DNA from: an uncultured Saprospiraceae bacterium
Lineage (GTDB): Bacteria > Bacteroidota > Bacteroidia > Chitinophagales > Saprospiraceae
DNA: 34,987 nt
Direction: 5' to 3'
Assembly: GCA_938015925.1 (NCBI GenBank)
Contig: CALLVY010000050.1
Location: 1-34,987, forward strand
The position numbers were made by a program, and so were the translations under genes. Within the stretch, counting starts at the first letter, position 1. Every line of letters starts with the position of its first letter. Shown in pieces: positions 1 through 7,194 of the stretch. Below the pieces are notes generated by a model. It did no database searches and was not told the DNA's origin. It saw only the letters and a list, made by a program, of their open reading frames with translations.

Positions 1-142
1 ATATGCAGAAAGCAGAGATTTGAATGCTGATATCAATCAAGGCTCGATTGATATTTCAGATTTAAATACCGGAATGTATATTTTTAACATTACCGATAAG
101 GAAGGAAAAAACTTAGTTAGTCGTCGCTTTTTTGTGAACTAA
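1..142 (+). CDS. C-terminal end of a T9SS cargo protein (5' truncated)
   Basis: The reading frame starting at base 2 stays open to a TAA at 140-142 and gives about 46 residues; the gene begins outside the window. The end has the look of a type IX secretion C-terminal sorting domain: a beta-rich segment with LNTGMYIFNI followed by a Lys/Gly turn and a terminal basic strand, RRFFVN. In this family the tail directs an exported protein through the T9SS to the cell surface. The functional part of the protein is not visible, so its activity cannot be stated. Confidence 0.7.
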   Translation, partial: YAESRDLNADINQGSIDISDLNTGMYIFNITDKEGKNLVSRRFFVN

Positions 143-171
143 GATTTTCTCTTTCAGAAGAATATAAGAGA

Positions 172-251
172 CCCGCAGATCGTGCAATTTTTCGTAAAAA
201 CGGATAAAAATTTTTAAAGTCTTTGCGAATTTATTCCGTGCGATCTGCGGG
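172..251. repeat. Intergenic inverted repeat with 11-bp perfect arms
   Basis: Arms at 172-182 (cccgcagatcg) and 241-251 (cgatctgcggg) are perfect reverse complements separated by 58 bases of A/T-rich DNA. The element lies 30 bp after the stop of the T9SS cargo gene. It lacks the tight loop and T-run of a normal intrinsic terminator. It may be a copy of a dispersed intergenic repeat, or may end transcription of the upstream gene. Confidence 0.5.
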
Positions 252-388
252 AAACTTTTAAAAATTCCCATCTATTTTACAAAATGATATCTCCTGTCAT
301 TTTCATTTGTTCGCTACCTGAATTTATTTTGTCAAAGCTCTTACTTATCTTGCAGTGTAAATATTGTCAAAGAACCAAATAAATACAC

Positions 389-1258
389 ATGCTTTCAAAG
401 CGCTTATATATTCCCTTTCTCATTCTACTGGTTATCGCATTGTATCTGACCATCATGGTGAGTTCTTCTTATTCCTGGTATATCATTCCTCCGATTTTGG
501 CTTGCGCTGCGATATTTTTTATTCAGCCGGAGTTGGATTGGTGGTGGTATCAGAAGCATATTCCACCGATGCATCCGCAATTGGAAGCGATCATTGATAA
601 AAGTATTCCCTTCTATGCTGCTTTGCGGGAAGCGGATAAAAAGCGATTTCAAAATCGGGTAGAATTGTATGTGATCGCCAATGCTTTTATTGCGAAAGGC
701 GTGCAAGAAGATTCGGAGCTACCAGATGAGATAAAGTATTTCTTAGCCACGAATGTCGTTCAACTCACCTTTGGTCAGGCAGATTATCGATTGCCTAAAT
801 TTGAGCGACTGGTGATCTATCCAGCTTATTTTCCTTCGCCTAATTTTCCAGAATACATTCATGCTTCAGAAACCAATGCAGAAGATGGGGTGTTGATTTT
901 TGCATTAGATCCTTTGATGAGGGGCATCATGCAGGCTCAAGAATACAATATAGGATTTCATGAATATGCCCAAGCTTATATTGCCAGCTATCCAGATAAA
1001 GATTATGCTAAAGAGGGCGAAATTTCCTGGGAAGATTTGAGTCAGATCAGTGGTATGAAAAGCGAGGCGATCAAGAAGCATATTGCGCTGCCGGAAATTG
1101 ATATTCGGGCAGTGGCCATTCACCACTTTTTTTATTTTCCAGAAGGAATGAAAAACCTAACACCAATACTGTATGAGCGGCACAGCAAGATTTTTAATTT
1201 AGATTTGTTGAACGCCGAAAATCCAGTGATGGATCGATCGAAATTAGGGGATATTTGA
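389..1258 (+). CDS. MtfA/M90-like zincin-fold membrane protein with altered active site
   Basis: The 289-residue protein has two N-terminal hydrophobic segments (about 7-24 and 29-46) and a soluble domain resembling the MtfA (M90) family: ADKKRFQNRVELYV near 82-95, an iAtnvVQLTFG helix near 120-129, and a strand ERLVIYPAYF near 139-148. MtfA-type proteins are zinc metallopeptidases with HExxH. Here the matching segment reads H191-E-Y-A-Q195, so the second zinc-binding His is Gln, and the protein is probably inactive or binds metal differently. The ATG at 389 precedes the first membrane segment. Its 3' end overlaps the convergent downstream gene by 15 bp. The family assignment is moderate; loss of the His is seen directly. 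Confidence 0.6.
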   Translation: MLSKRLYIPFLILLVIALYLTIMVSSSYSWYIIPPILACAAIFFIQPELDWWWYQKHIPPMHPQLEAIIDKSIPFYAALREADKKRFQNRVELYVIANAFIAKGVQEDSELPDEIKYFLATNVVQLTFGQADYRLPKFERLVIYPAYFPSPNFPEYIHASETNAEDGVLIFALDPLMRGIMQAQEYNIGFHEYAQAYIASYPDKDYAKEGEISWEDLSQISGMKSEAIKKHIALPEIDIRAVAIHHFFYFPEGMKNLTPILYERHSKIFNLDLLNAENPVMDRSKLGDI

Positions 1259-2080
1259 GACCACTTTTTCTTCATAAGCGCCATTTCCTAAAATAGCACC
1301 ACAGCCCATTTGTTTTTTAAGTTGGTCTAGGCGACTGATGCGACCCGGATAATCCCGATTGATAATCCATGGGCTTAGTTCGTCTAAGGTGGATACATAA
1401 ATGGGAATCAAGCCCGTTGGGTCCCAGATAGAAGTTTCGCAAATTAATTCAATGGTTCTCTCATCCGTTTCCAAAAGATCTTCTTCGTCATATTGAAACT
1501 CACTTAGCGCCAGAGCGATACTGTTTGGAGTCGCGCCATTAGGTGAAGGACTTCCGCTAATCATATCGATGAGAATGGTGGTATTGAAATTATTGAGTAG
1601 CCGATTGAAAAGGTATTTTTCATTCATTAGGCTCAATTCGAAGGCCATAATGAAATAAAGTTCGTGTTCGCTTTCTAATGCTTTTAGCAAACCAGAAGTA
1701 ATGTAAAAATGGCCACCGGGGAGAATAAAAGCGTTTTTCTGATCTTCTAAAAGGATATGGGTTTTCCAGAGGCGTTCTGGATTCCATCGATCAGAAGAAG
1801 GAGAATGACTGTCTTTTTGCAAGGCATCATTTGCTTGACTGTAGAGCCTGTTGATGTGCTCATAAGCGATATCGAAAGGGGGGACGTTGGGTAAAATGGA
1901 GAAGTCTCGGGTATTATTGGCAATGGCGGTCTGTATGAGGTCGCCTAGATCTTCTCGCTGAGCTTTGGTGAATTCACTAGGTTTGATACCAAGTCCATCA
2001 TCTGGCTGACAAGCAGGCAGAGATAGCGCCAAGACGAATAGCACCAGATATTTTAAACAGTTCCGGGGGGCAAAGTACAT
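1244..2080 (-). CDS. Degenerate M48-like peptidase lipoprotein
   Basis: This 278-residue protein starts with a signal peptide and lipobox (LPAC, lipid-modified Cys24), so it should be membrane-anchored. Residues 113-135 (QKNAFILPGGHFYITSGLL) match the conserved strand of M48 peptidases such as BepA and LoiP, and 240-255 contains the late YPGRISRLDQLK segment where M48 proteins have HP...R..L. At the HExxH position, however, it reads F147-E-L-S-L151, so both zinc-binding His are gone. It is likely a non-catalytic homologue with a binding or structural role. The gene converges on the MtfA-like gene with a 15-bp overlap, making a pair of neighbouring degenerate zincins. The role is unknown. Confidence 0.6.
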   Translation of the reverse strand: MYFAPRNCLKYLVLFVLALSLPACQPDDGLGIKPSEFTKAQREDLGDLIQTAIANNTRDFSILPNVPPFDIAYEHINRLYSQANDALQKDSHSPSSDRWNPERLWKTHILLEDQKNAFILPGGHFYITSGLLKALESEHELYFIMAFELSLMNEKYLFNRLLNNFNTTILIDMISGSPSPNGATPNSIALALSEFQYDEEDLLETDERTIELICETSIWDPTGLIPIYVSTLDELSPWIINRDYPGRISRLDQLKKQMGCGAILGNGAYEEKVVSNIP

Positions 2081-2253
2081 GGTTATGTTATTTCCTTTTT
2101 GTGAACACGAAGTGCAAATGCTTGTACCAAGCGTGTTTTTTGGTGGTTACAGTTAGAAATACACCAAAAATCGCACCAAAATATGTTAAAAAATCATCAA
2201 GGGTTTGTGGGAGAAACAGAATAAAAGTAATCACTGCGGGGGAGCGTGAAAAA

Positions 2254-2286
2254 AAGCTTCCATTCACAGAGGTGAGATGGAAGCTT
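2254..2286 (-). terminator. Intrinsic terminator of the acyl-CoA synthetase gene
   Basis: Arms aagcttccat (2254-2263) and atggaagctt (2277-2286) form a perfect 10-bp stem with a 13-base loop. Read on the minus strand the stem is followed by a run of T (complement of the A-run at 2249-2255). It lies about 90 bp beyond the stop of the minus-strand gene ending at 2378. Confidence 0.75.
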
Positions 2287-2377
2287 GGTGTTTGTTTTTT
2301 GTTCTGTATTGTAAATATAGTAAAAAAAGTGAAATTCAATACGATCGGATATTGAATTAAGGCTCCGTTTACTCTAA

Positions 2378-4198
2378 TTAGCTGTAGATAGAATCTATCT
2401 CATTGCCATATTTTTCAAGAATAACTCGACGTTTGAGTTTCATGGTAGGCGTTAGTTCGCCAACGGTACCATCCGTTTTTACGGGTTCCCAGGTGTCATC
2501 AATCAATACAAACTTTTTGATTTGCTCGATATGACTAAAGTTGGGATTGAATTTATTGCAAATTTCCTGGTAGTGAGCGATCACTTTAGGGTCTTGAATG
2601 GCATCTCGTACATTATCGTGTTCGATACATTCTTCCTTACACCAAGCCATCAAAGCTTCGTTGGCAGGTACGATTAGGGCGGAAACAAACTTTTGTTTTT
2701 CGCCGACCACCATCATTTGCTCGATTAGGAAATCCTCTTTAAATTTATTTTCAATTGGTGCAGGAGCAACATACTTTCCTCCGGATGTTTTGAGTAGTTC
2801 TTTTTTGCGATCCGTGATTTTAAGGAATTTTGAGCCGCCAGGACCATCTACCAATTTTCCAATGTCGCCTGTTCTAAACCATTTGACTCCATTTATTTCT
2901 TTGGTGACTTCCGCTGTTTTATCAGGCTTATTATAATAGCCCATCATGATATTCTTTCCTTTGGCTAAGATTTCTCCTTCTCCTTCACGATAGTCGCCTT
3001 CGGTATCGTCGATGACTAGTTCTACTCCGGGAAGCATCGGCCCAACGGTCCCCAGCATAGCGCCATGGAGATCAAAACGATTGATGGTGAGGCCTGGAGA
3101 AGTTTCGGTCAATCCATAACCTTCTCGTATAGGAATGCCGGCAGCAGAAAAAATCCGCGCCATTTTTACAGGACAAGCTGCAGCTCCAGTAAGAATACCT
3201 TTGACATTACCACCGAGTGCATCTCGCCATTTGCTAAAGATTATTTTATCAGCGATACTGTTTTTAAGTCCGGCAAAGCCACCTTTCTTTTGATCAAATT
3301 GATAATCTTCTGTAAGACCCAAAGCCCAGAAAAAGAGAGATTTCTTTATGCCAGTAAGGGCGACCCCTTTATTGTAAATTTTTTCGTAAACCTTTTCTAA
3401 CAGACGCGGAACGGTCGTGAAAAAGTGAGGCTTCAGTGTTGCTAAATCCCCATTTTCTCCTCCCAGATTATCTGTTCCGGTAAAGATGACATTGATGCCA
3501 TTGTAAGCATAGGAATAAGAAGCGGTGCGTTCAAAAATATGGCAGATCGGTAAAAAACTCAAAGCGATTTCACCTGCTTTGATTGGGAGTAATTCTTTTA
3601 CTCCGTTTACATTACTGGCAATATTGGTATGGCTCAACATCACTCCTTTTGGGTTTCCAGTAGTACCGGAAGTATAGATGATGGTAGCCATTTCTTCTGG
3701 ATTGACATTGGCTTTTCTTTTTTCTACTTCCTCTATTCCTTCGTCTGAAAATAGTGTTTTCCAAGACTTGCATTTCGGATGATCATCGAAAGAAAATATT
3801 TCTTTTAAAGAAGGAACATTAGGTCTCGCAGCAGTTACCTTGTCATAGAGATCGCCTTCTCCTACGACACAGTATTTTACTTCCGAATCATTGAAGATGT
3901 ATTCATATTCGTTTGGACTAATGGTTGGGTAAACAGGTACGTTAATTACTCCTACCTGCAACATTCCAATATCCATGATGGTCCATTCCGGACGATTCTT
4001 ATAAACGATGGTCGCTACTTTATCACCTGGTTGTAAACCCAGTTTTAGTAAACCACAGCTAATTTGATTGGCTTGCTCAATAATATCATCCGTACTATAA
4101 TAAACCCACTTTCCATCCTTTTTATAACCAAAGGCTTTCTCTTGAGGGAAGTTTTCTTTTTGATAGTAGATGTAGTCAAATAACTTGGTAGGTTGCAT
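2378..4198 (-). CDS. Long-chain acyl-CoA synthetase (AMP-forming)
   Basis: The 606-residue protein belongs to the ANL adenylating-enzyme superfamily. It shows the AMP-binding P-loop YTSGTTGNPKGV (175-186), a GYGLTETSP motif near the middle and the hinge/C-terminal region with GDIGKL and ITDRKKELLKTSGGKYVAP. The Lys/Arg pattern in this last block and the overall length fit bacterial FadD/FACS proteins that convert fatty acids, ATP and CoA to acyl-CoA and AMP, at the inner face of the membrane. It follows a paralogue on the same strand with a gap of 222 bp and has its own terminator downstream. Substrate chain length cannot be read from the sequence. Confidence 0.9.
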   Translation of the reverse strand: MQPTKLFDYIYYQKENFPQEKAFGYKKDGKWVYYSTDDIIEQANQISCGLLKLGLQPGDKVATIVYKNRPEWTIMDIGMLQVGVINVPVYPTISPNEYEYIFNDSEVKYCVVGEGDLYDKVTAARPNVPSLKEIFSFDDHPKCKSWKTLFSDEGIEEVEKRKANVNPEEMATIIYTSGTTGNPKGVMLSHTNIASNVNGVKELLPIKAGEIALSFLPICHIFERTASYSYAYNGINVIFTGTDNLGGENGDLATLKPHFFTTVPRLLEKVYEKIYNKGVALTGIKKSLFFWALGLTEDYQFDQKKGGFAGLKNSIADKIIFSKWRDALGGNVKGILTGAAACPVKMARIFSAAGIPIREGYGLTETSPGLTINRFDLHGAMLGTVGPMLPGVELVIDDTEGDYREGEGEILAKGKNIMMGYYNKPDKTAEVTKEINGVKWFRTGDIGKLVDGPGGSKFLKITDRKKELLKTSGGKYVAPAPIENKFKEDFLIEQMMVVGEKQKFVSALIVPANEALMAWCKEECIEHDNVRDAIQDPKVIAHYQEICNKFNPNFSHIEQIKKFVLIDDTWEPVKTDGTVGELTPTMKLKRRVILEKYGNEIDSIYS

Positions 4199-4420
4199 GA
4201 AAATTGATTGTTTATGTTATTGCATTTGGCGCAAGGCCTTTTCTGTCTTTAATTCTACCCCAAAATATACAAAAAATAATTGCTATACTACTCCGGAGGG
4301 CGATATTTTGAAGGATTGAAAGCGGAAAGACGAAATTTAATTCCGTAAAATTCGGAGATGGGTATTTTAGTTCTAAAGGAATGGTTGGGCTTGGGAGAAA
4401 AACCTTTAAGGGGGAACGCT

Positions 4421-6232
4421 TTATTGTTCTTTAGAAGAAATCAGTTCGTCCTTGCTATTATACATTTCTTCAATGCCCTTATTGAATTTTTCCAAAATAA
4501 AATCCCGACGCAATTTCAAGGTTTGTGCATATTCTCCAGTTGGGACAGACCATTCTTCATGAAGCAGGTGTATTCGCCTTACTCTCGCTTCTTTTTTCAA
4601 TTGGTCATTGATTTGAGCAACAACACTTTCAAGAAAATTTTCTACTTTGGTATTGTGCACCATGTATTGTGGGGAAGTCCAGTGTACTTTGTTGTTGATA
4701 CACCAGCGTTCCAGGTGAACGAAATTGGGGATAATCAAAGCAGTAACATAAGGTCGATTAAAACCAATGACCATGCACTGGCTAAAATAGCGACTGGACT
4801 TGAGTAAGTTTTCTACCTTTTGTGGCGCTACATATTTTCCGCTACTGGTTTTGAAAATATCTTTTTTACGGTCCGTGATTTGCAAAAATCTTTTGAAAAC
4901 AATCTTACCAATATCTCCGGTGTGAAACCAACCCTCTTCATCGATTACTTGGGCAGTCAATTCGGGTTGACGATAATAACCCATCATTACATTGGGGCCT
5001 CGAACACAAATTTCTCCTTCTTGGTTTTTATTAGGTTGATCGATTTTTAACTCTACTCCTGGAACAGGAATTCCTACGGTACCAAAATGTACGCCACCTG
5101 GTTCAAAACGATTGAAAGAAATAGCAGGAGAAGTTTCGGTTAAGCCATAACCTTCCCGGATATCAATTCCCGCCGCAGAAAAAAGCTGGCCTAGTTTCGG
5201 TTGTAAAGCCGCTGCGCCAACAATAACTCCTTCGACCTTTCCTCCCAAAGCATTCCGCCAATGGCGGAAGACCAATATTCTGGCAAGCAGCAATTGCATT
5301 TGGTAGGTAATTTTCATTTTTTGTCGGCGATTAAAACGCTCCCCTAAACCAATGGCCCAAGTTAAAATTCTGCGTTTTAAAAATCCTTGGCTACTCGCCT
5401 GTTCCAAAATACTATCATACATACGCTCCAGTAATCTCGGAACCGAAGTGAAATAATGCGGACGGACTTCCTGGATGTCTTCCAAGATCGTATCGACACC
5501 TCTAGCATAATAAATAGACACCCCCGCAGCGCAATAAACATACACCGCCATTCGCTCAAAAATATGACTCATCGGTAAAAAACTAATCGTCTTTTTTTCA
5601 TAATTGATGGGCAATAACGACATGGTTGATTTGATATTGCTGACGATGTTTTTGTGGCTGAGCATTACGCCTTTGGGTTGACCTGTAGTGCCGGAGGTAT
5701 AAATGATCGTTGCCAGATCTTCTTCTTTTATTGCTGCTTTGCGTTCCTGAATGATTTTCAATTGAGTAGGATCGGGATCGATGATCAATTGTTTCCAATG
5801 AGGAACTTCGGGGCATTTTTCAAAAGTATAAATTTGTTGAAGCTCCGGCGTGTTTTTGCGAACGCTAGATAACAGATCATGCAATTCCTGATTTGCAGCG
5901 AAGCAGTATTTAATGGTGGCTTCCTTAAGAATAAAACGGAGTTCTGCTTCCCTGACTGCTGCATGAAGGGGGACTACAATCACTCCTATTTGTTGGAGAG
6001 CTAGATCAACCAGATTCCAAGCAGGACTTCCCACTGTAGTCATTATTCCCACGGCATCTCCAGCTTGAAGATTCAGTTGAAGAAAACCAGTACTTAGTTG
6101 ATCTATTATTTTTAGACAATCTTCTGTAGAATAACTTTGCCATTGCCCATTGTGTTTACTTGCCAGGGCAATCTTTTGTGGATAGCGGGCGGCTTGATAA
6201 GGGAGTAGGTCTAGTATTCTTTTAAAATCCAT
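4421..6232 (-). CDS. Long-chain acyl-CoA synthetase paralogue (AMP-forming)
   Basis: This 603-residue protein is a full-length paralogue of the downstream neighbour. It carries the P-loop YTSGTTGQPKGV (178-189), MSHIFERMAVY, GYGLTETSPAISFNRF, GWFHTGDIGKI and ITDRKKDIFKTSSGKYVAP, so the adenylation and thioesterification machinery looks intact. It should activate a carboxylic acid, most likely a long-chain fatty acid, to its CoA thioester. The pair probably arose by tandem duplication and may differ in substrate preference. The start ATG at 6232 gives an N-terminus aligned with the paralogue. It is the last minus-strand gene before the RiPP locus; nothing links it to peptide biosynthesis. Confidence 0.88.
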   Translation of the reverse strand: MDFKRILDLLPYQAARYPQKIALASKHNGQWQSYSTEDCLKIIDQLSTGFLQLNLQAGDAVGIMTTVGSPAWNLVDLALQQIGVIVVPLHAAVREAELRFILKEATIKYCFAANQELHDLLSSVRKNTPELQQIYTFEKCPEVPHWKQLIIDPDPTQLKIIQERKAAIKEEDLATIIYTSGTTGQPKGVMLSHKNIVSNIKSTMSLLPINYEKKTISFLPMSHIFERMAVYVYCAAGVSIYYARGVDTILEDIQEVRPHYFTSVPRLLERMYDSILEQASSQGFLKRRILTWAIGLGERFNRRQKMKITYQMQLLLARILVFRHWRNALGGKVEGVIVGAAALQPKLGQLFSAAGIDIREGYGLTETSPAISFNRFEPGGVHFGTVGIPVPGVELKIDQPNKNQEGEICVRGPNVMMGYYRQPELTAQVIDEEGWFHTGDIGKIVFKRFLQITDRKKDIFKTSSGKYVAPQKVENLLKSSRYFSQCMVIGFNRPYVTALIIPNFVHLERWCINNKVHWTSPQYMVHNTKVENFLESVVAQINDQLKKEARVRRIHLLHEEWSVPTGEYAQTLKLRRDFILEKFNKGIEEMYNSKDELISSKEQ

Positions 6233-6634
6233 TGGAAAAGAACGATTGTTTTATTTGTTGGTTTAAGGTAGGGAAAAAAATATAAATCAACAGTAGTAAA
6301 CAGAAGGATCCGAAAATTTAGCGAATATTAAAGGGTACTCAAGGGTATGTAAGAAATAAATATTTACGACCAATTACAGTTACCTTTTTTTTATTAGGGG
6401 AATATAAAAGTGGATGGCTAATTATTGAAGCGTCTTATTTCAAAACGTGGATAGTGATTTTTGGTTCGAGATTAAATAAATCATCTTCAAACAACTTCAT
6501 TAAAAAAGCGAAACGAAAAAATAAAGTACTAGTGTTTTACACTTGTTGCTCAGGCATTGCTATGTCTATGGGATAGCATTATAGCTTAAGCAGGTGGTCA
6601 AAATTGTGTTACCAATAAATTAGTTCGTACCGCT

Positions 6635-6655
6635 TGAACCTCCGTTGTCGGTTTG
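6635..6655. repeat. 21-nt repeat, also present at 30186-30206
   Basis: The 21 bases tgaacctccgttgtcggttt plus a final g occur identically at 30186-30206, about 23.5 kb away, in another gene-free region. Both copies lie next to hairpin-rich sequence upstream of a plus-strand operon. This points to a dispersed intergenic repeat family. Confidence 0.75.
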
Positions 6656-6786
6656 AGATGAATTTTGTTTTTAGCCGAGGCGAAAAACGTAGGCGATGCT
6701 CAGGCATCGCTTAGGCCCCCCCCATCCGCTTTGCGGGTCACGAGCGATTGCTCGTTCATGCCTCGACTAAGCCTGAAACTCATCCC
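6655..6786. repeat. Palindromic intergenic element with imperfect terminal inverted repeats and internal hairpins
   Basis: The ends, 6655-6681 and 6760-6786, are imperfect reverse complements (19 of 27 positions identical, with more G-T pairs in RNA). Inside are three small hairpins: gcgatgc/gcatcgc at 6693-6710 with a 4-base loop, ccgc/gcgg at 6726-6736, and cgagc/gctcg at 6741-6754. There is no ORF. It resembles a REP- or MITE-like element, or a structured 5' leader if transcribed. It ends about 75 bp before the precursor start codon. Confidence 0.55.
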
Positions 6787-6805
6787 ATTTTAATGGCAAA
6801 ATAAT

Positions 6806-6834
6806 TTTGCTCTCTTACTTAGTAATTAATATTT
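6806..6834 (+). promoter_or_regulatory. Candidate promoter of the RiPP precursor
   Basis: A TTTG at 6806-6809 and TAATATTT at 6827-6834 partly match the Bacteroidota -33 (TTTG) and -7 (TAnnTTTG) elements, with 17 bases between them. The -7 box has two mismatches. The position, 25-30 bp before the ATG at 6860, is right for the precursor gene. The call rests on weak motifs. Confidence 0.3.
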
Positions 6835-6859
6835 TTTAACCAATAAATTTTCTAAAATT

Positions 6860-7039
6860 ATGAAAAAGAAAAAAGTTTTAAAATTGGATGTACTCAAGGT
6901 ACAAAGTTTTGTATTGAATGATCCTAAAGATGTTCAAGGTGGCGTTGCTGACACAGAGCCATATACAAAAGCAAAAGATTGTGTAATCCAAACTATGGAT
7001 ACCTCTCAGAAATGTTGCCTCCAAAATGATAACTCTTAA
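6860..7039 (+). CDS. Lanthipeptide precursor peptide (59 aa, Gly-Gly leader)
   Basis: The ORF encodes 59 residues starting MKKKKVLKLD. The leader, residues 1-28, is Lys-rich, contains LKVQSFVLND (residues 12-21) and ends QGG at 26-28, the usual cleavage signal for C39 peptidase exporters. The LxVxSFV pattern resembles leaders of Bacteroidota class I lanthipeptides such as the pinensin group (from memory, not searched). The core, residues 29-59, begins VADTEPYTKAKDC and has Cys41, Cys52 and Cys53 with Thr32, Thr36, Thr45, Thr48, Ser49 and Ser59 as possible dehydration sites. Thr48-Ser49 lying four residues before Cys52-Cys53 could give two intertwined rings as in the C-terminal part of nisin. 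The following operon supplies dehydratase halves, cyclase and a C39 exporter. Ring pattern and cleavage site are inferred. Confidence 0.87.
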   Translation: MKKKKVLKLDVLKVQSFVLNDPKDVQGGVADTEPYTKAKDCVIQTMDTSQKCCLQNDNS

Positions 7040-7083
7040 TTGAGTTCCCCAAAATGGTCTCTACCTAACTTGAGGTAAGAAAA

Positions 7084-7160
7084 TTTGCTTCGAGCAAAAT
7101 GGAGATGATTTTGAATCTGTGCTCCTTATTGGAGTTGTTTTCAGTAAGGAGTACTTTTTA
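7084..7160 (+). terminator. Hairpins between precursor and biosynthetic genes (attenuator-like)
   Basis: Two hairpins follow the precursor stop. A small one has TTTGCT/AGCAAA arms around a tcg loop (about 7085-7098). A larger one has arms 7119-7128 and 7145-7154, ten pairs including one G-T, with a 16-base loop, and is followed by TTTTTA and further T-rich DNA. This is the form of an intrinsic terminator. Partial read-through would give much more precursor mRNA than enzyme mRNA, as is usual for lanthipeptide operons. Confidence 0.6.
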
Positions 7161-7194
7161 GTTTTTTAATTATAATCATATAAACATTCCTTTT

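Larger units (their letters stand above)
6233..6859. other. Gene-free region upstream of the RiPP operon
   Basis: These 627 bp separate the divergent acyl-CoA synthetase gene from the RiPP precursor. The first ~380 bp are A/T-rich without a plausible ORF. From 6635 to 6786 there is a G/C-richer repeat block with several hairpins, listed separately. The last ~70 bp return to A/T-rich DNA and hold the probable promoter of the precursor gene. No RNA gene was recognised. Confidence 0.7.

Noticed and set aside
2088-2355. Small ORFs on both strands (83 and 84 codons) in the gap before the acyl-CoA synthetase
   Set aside because: They overlap each other, have low-complexity composition, resemble no family and cover the terminator hairpin at 2254-2286.
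4358-4807. Plus-strand ORF of 149 codons
   Set aside because: Most of it is antisense to the 3' end of a well-supported acyl-CoA synthetase gene; its product resembles nothing known.
6635-6786. Riboswitch or CRISPR array
   Set aside because: The hairpins are of unequal size and sequence without regularly spaced repeats, and no known riboswitch core was recognised.
7099-7161. 20-codon ORF between precursor and E1-like gene, considered as a second precursor
   Set aside because: It lies across the hairpin arms, lacks a Gly-Gly leader and has a single Cys; the sequence is better explained as an attenuator.
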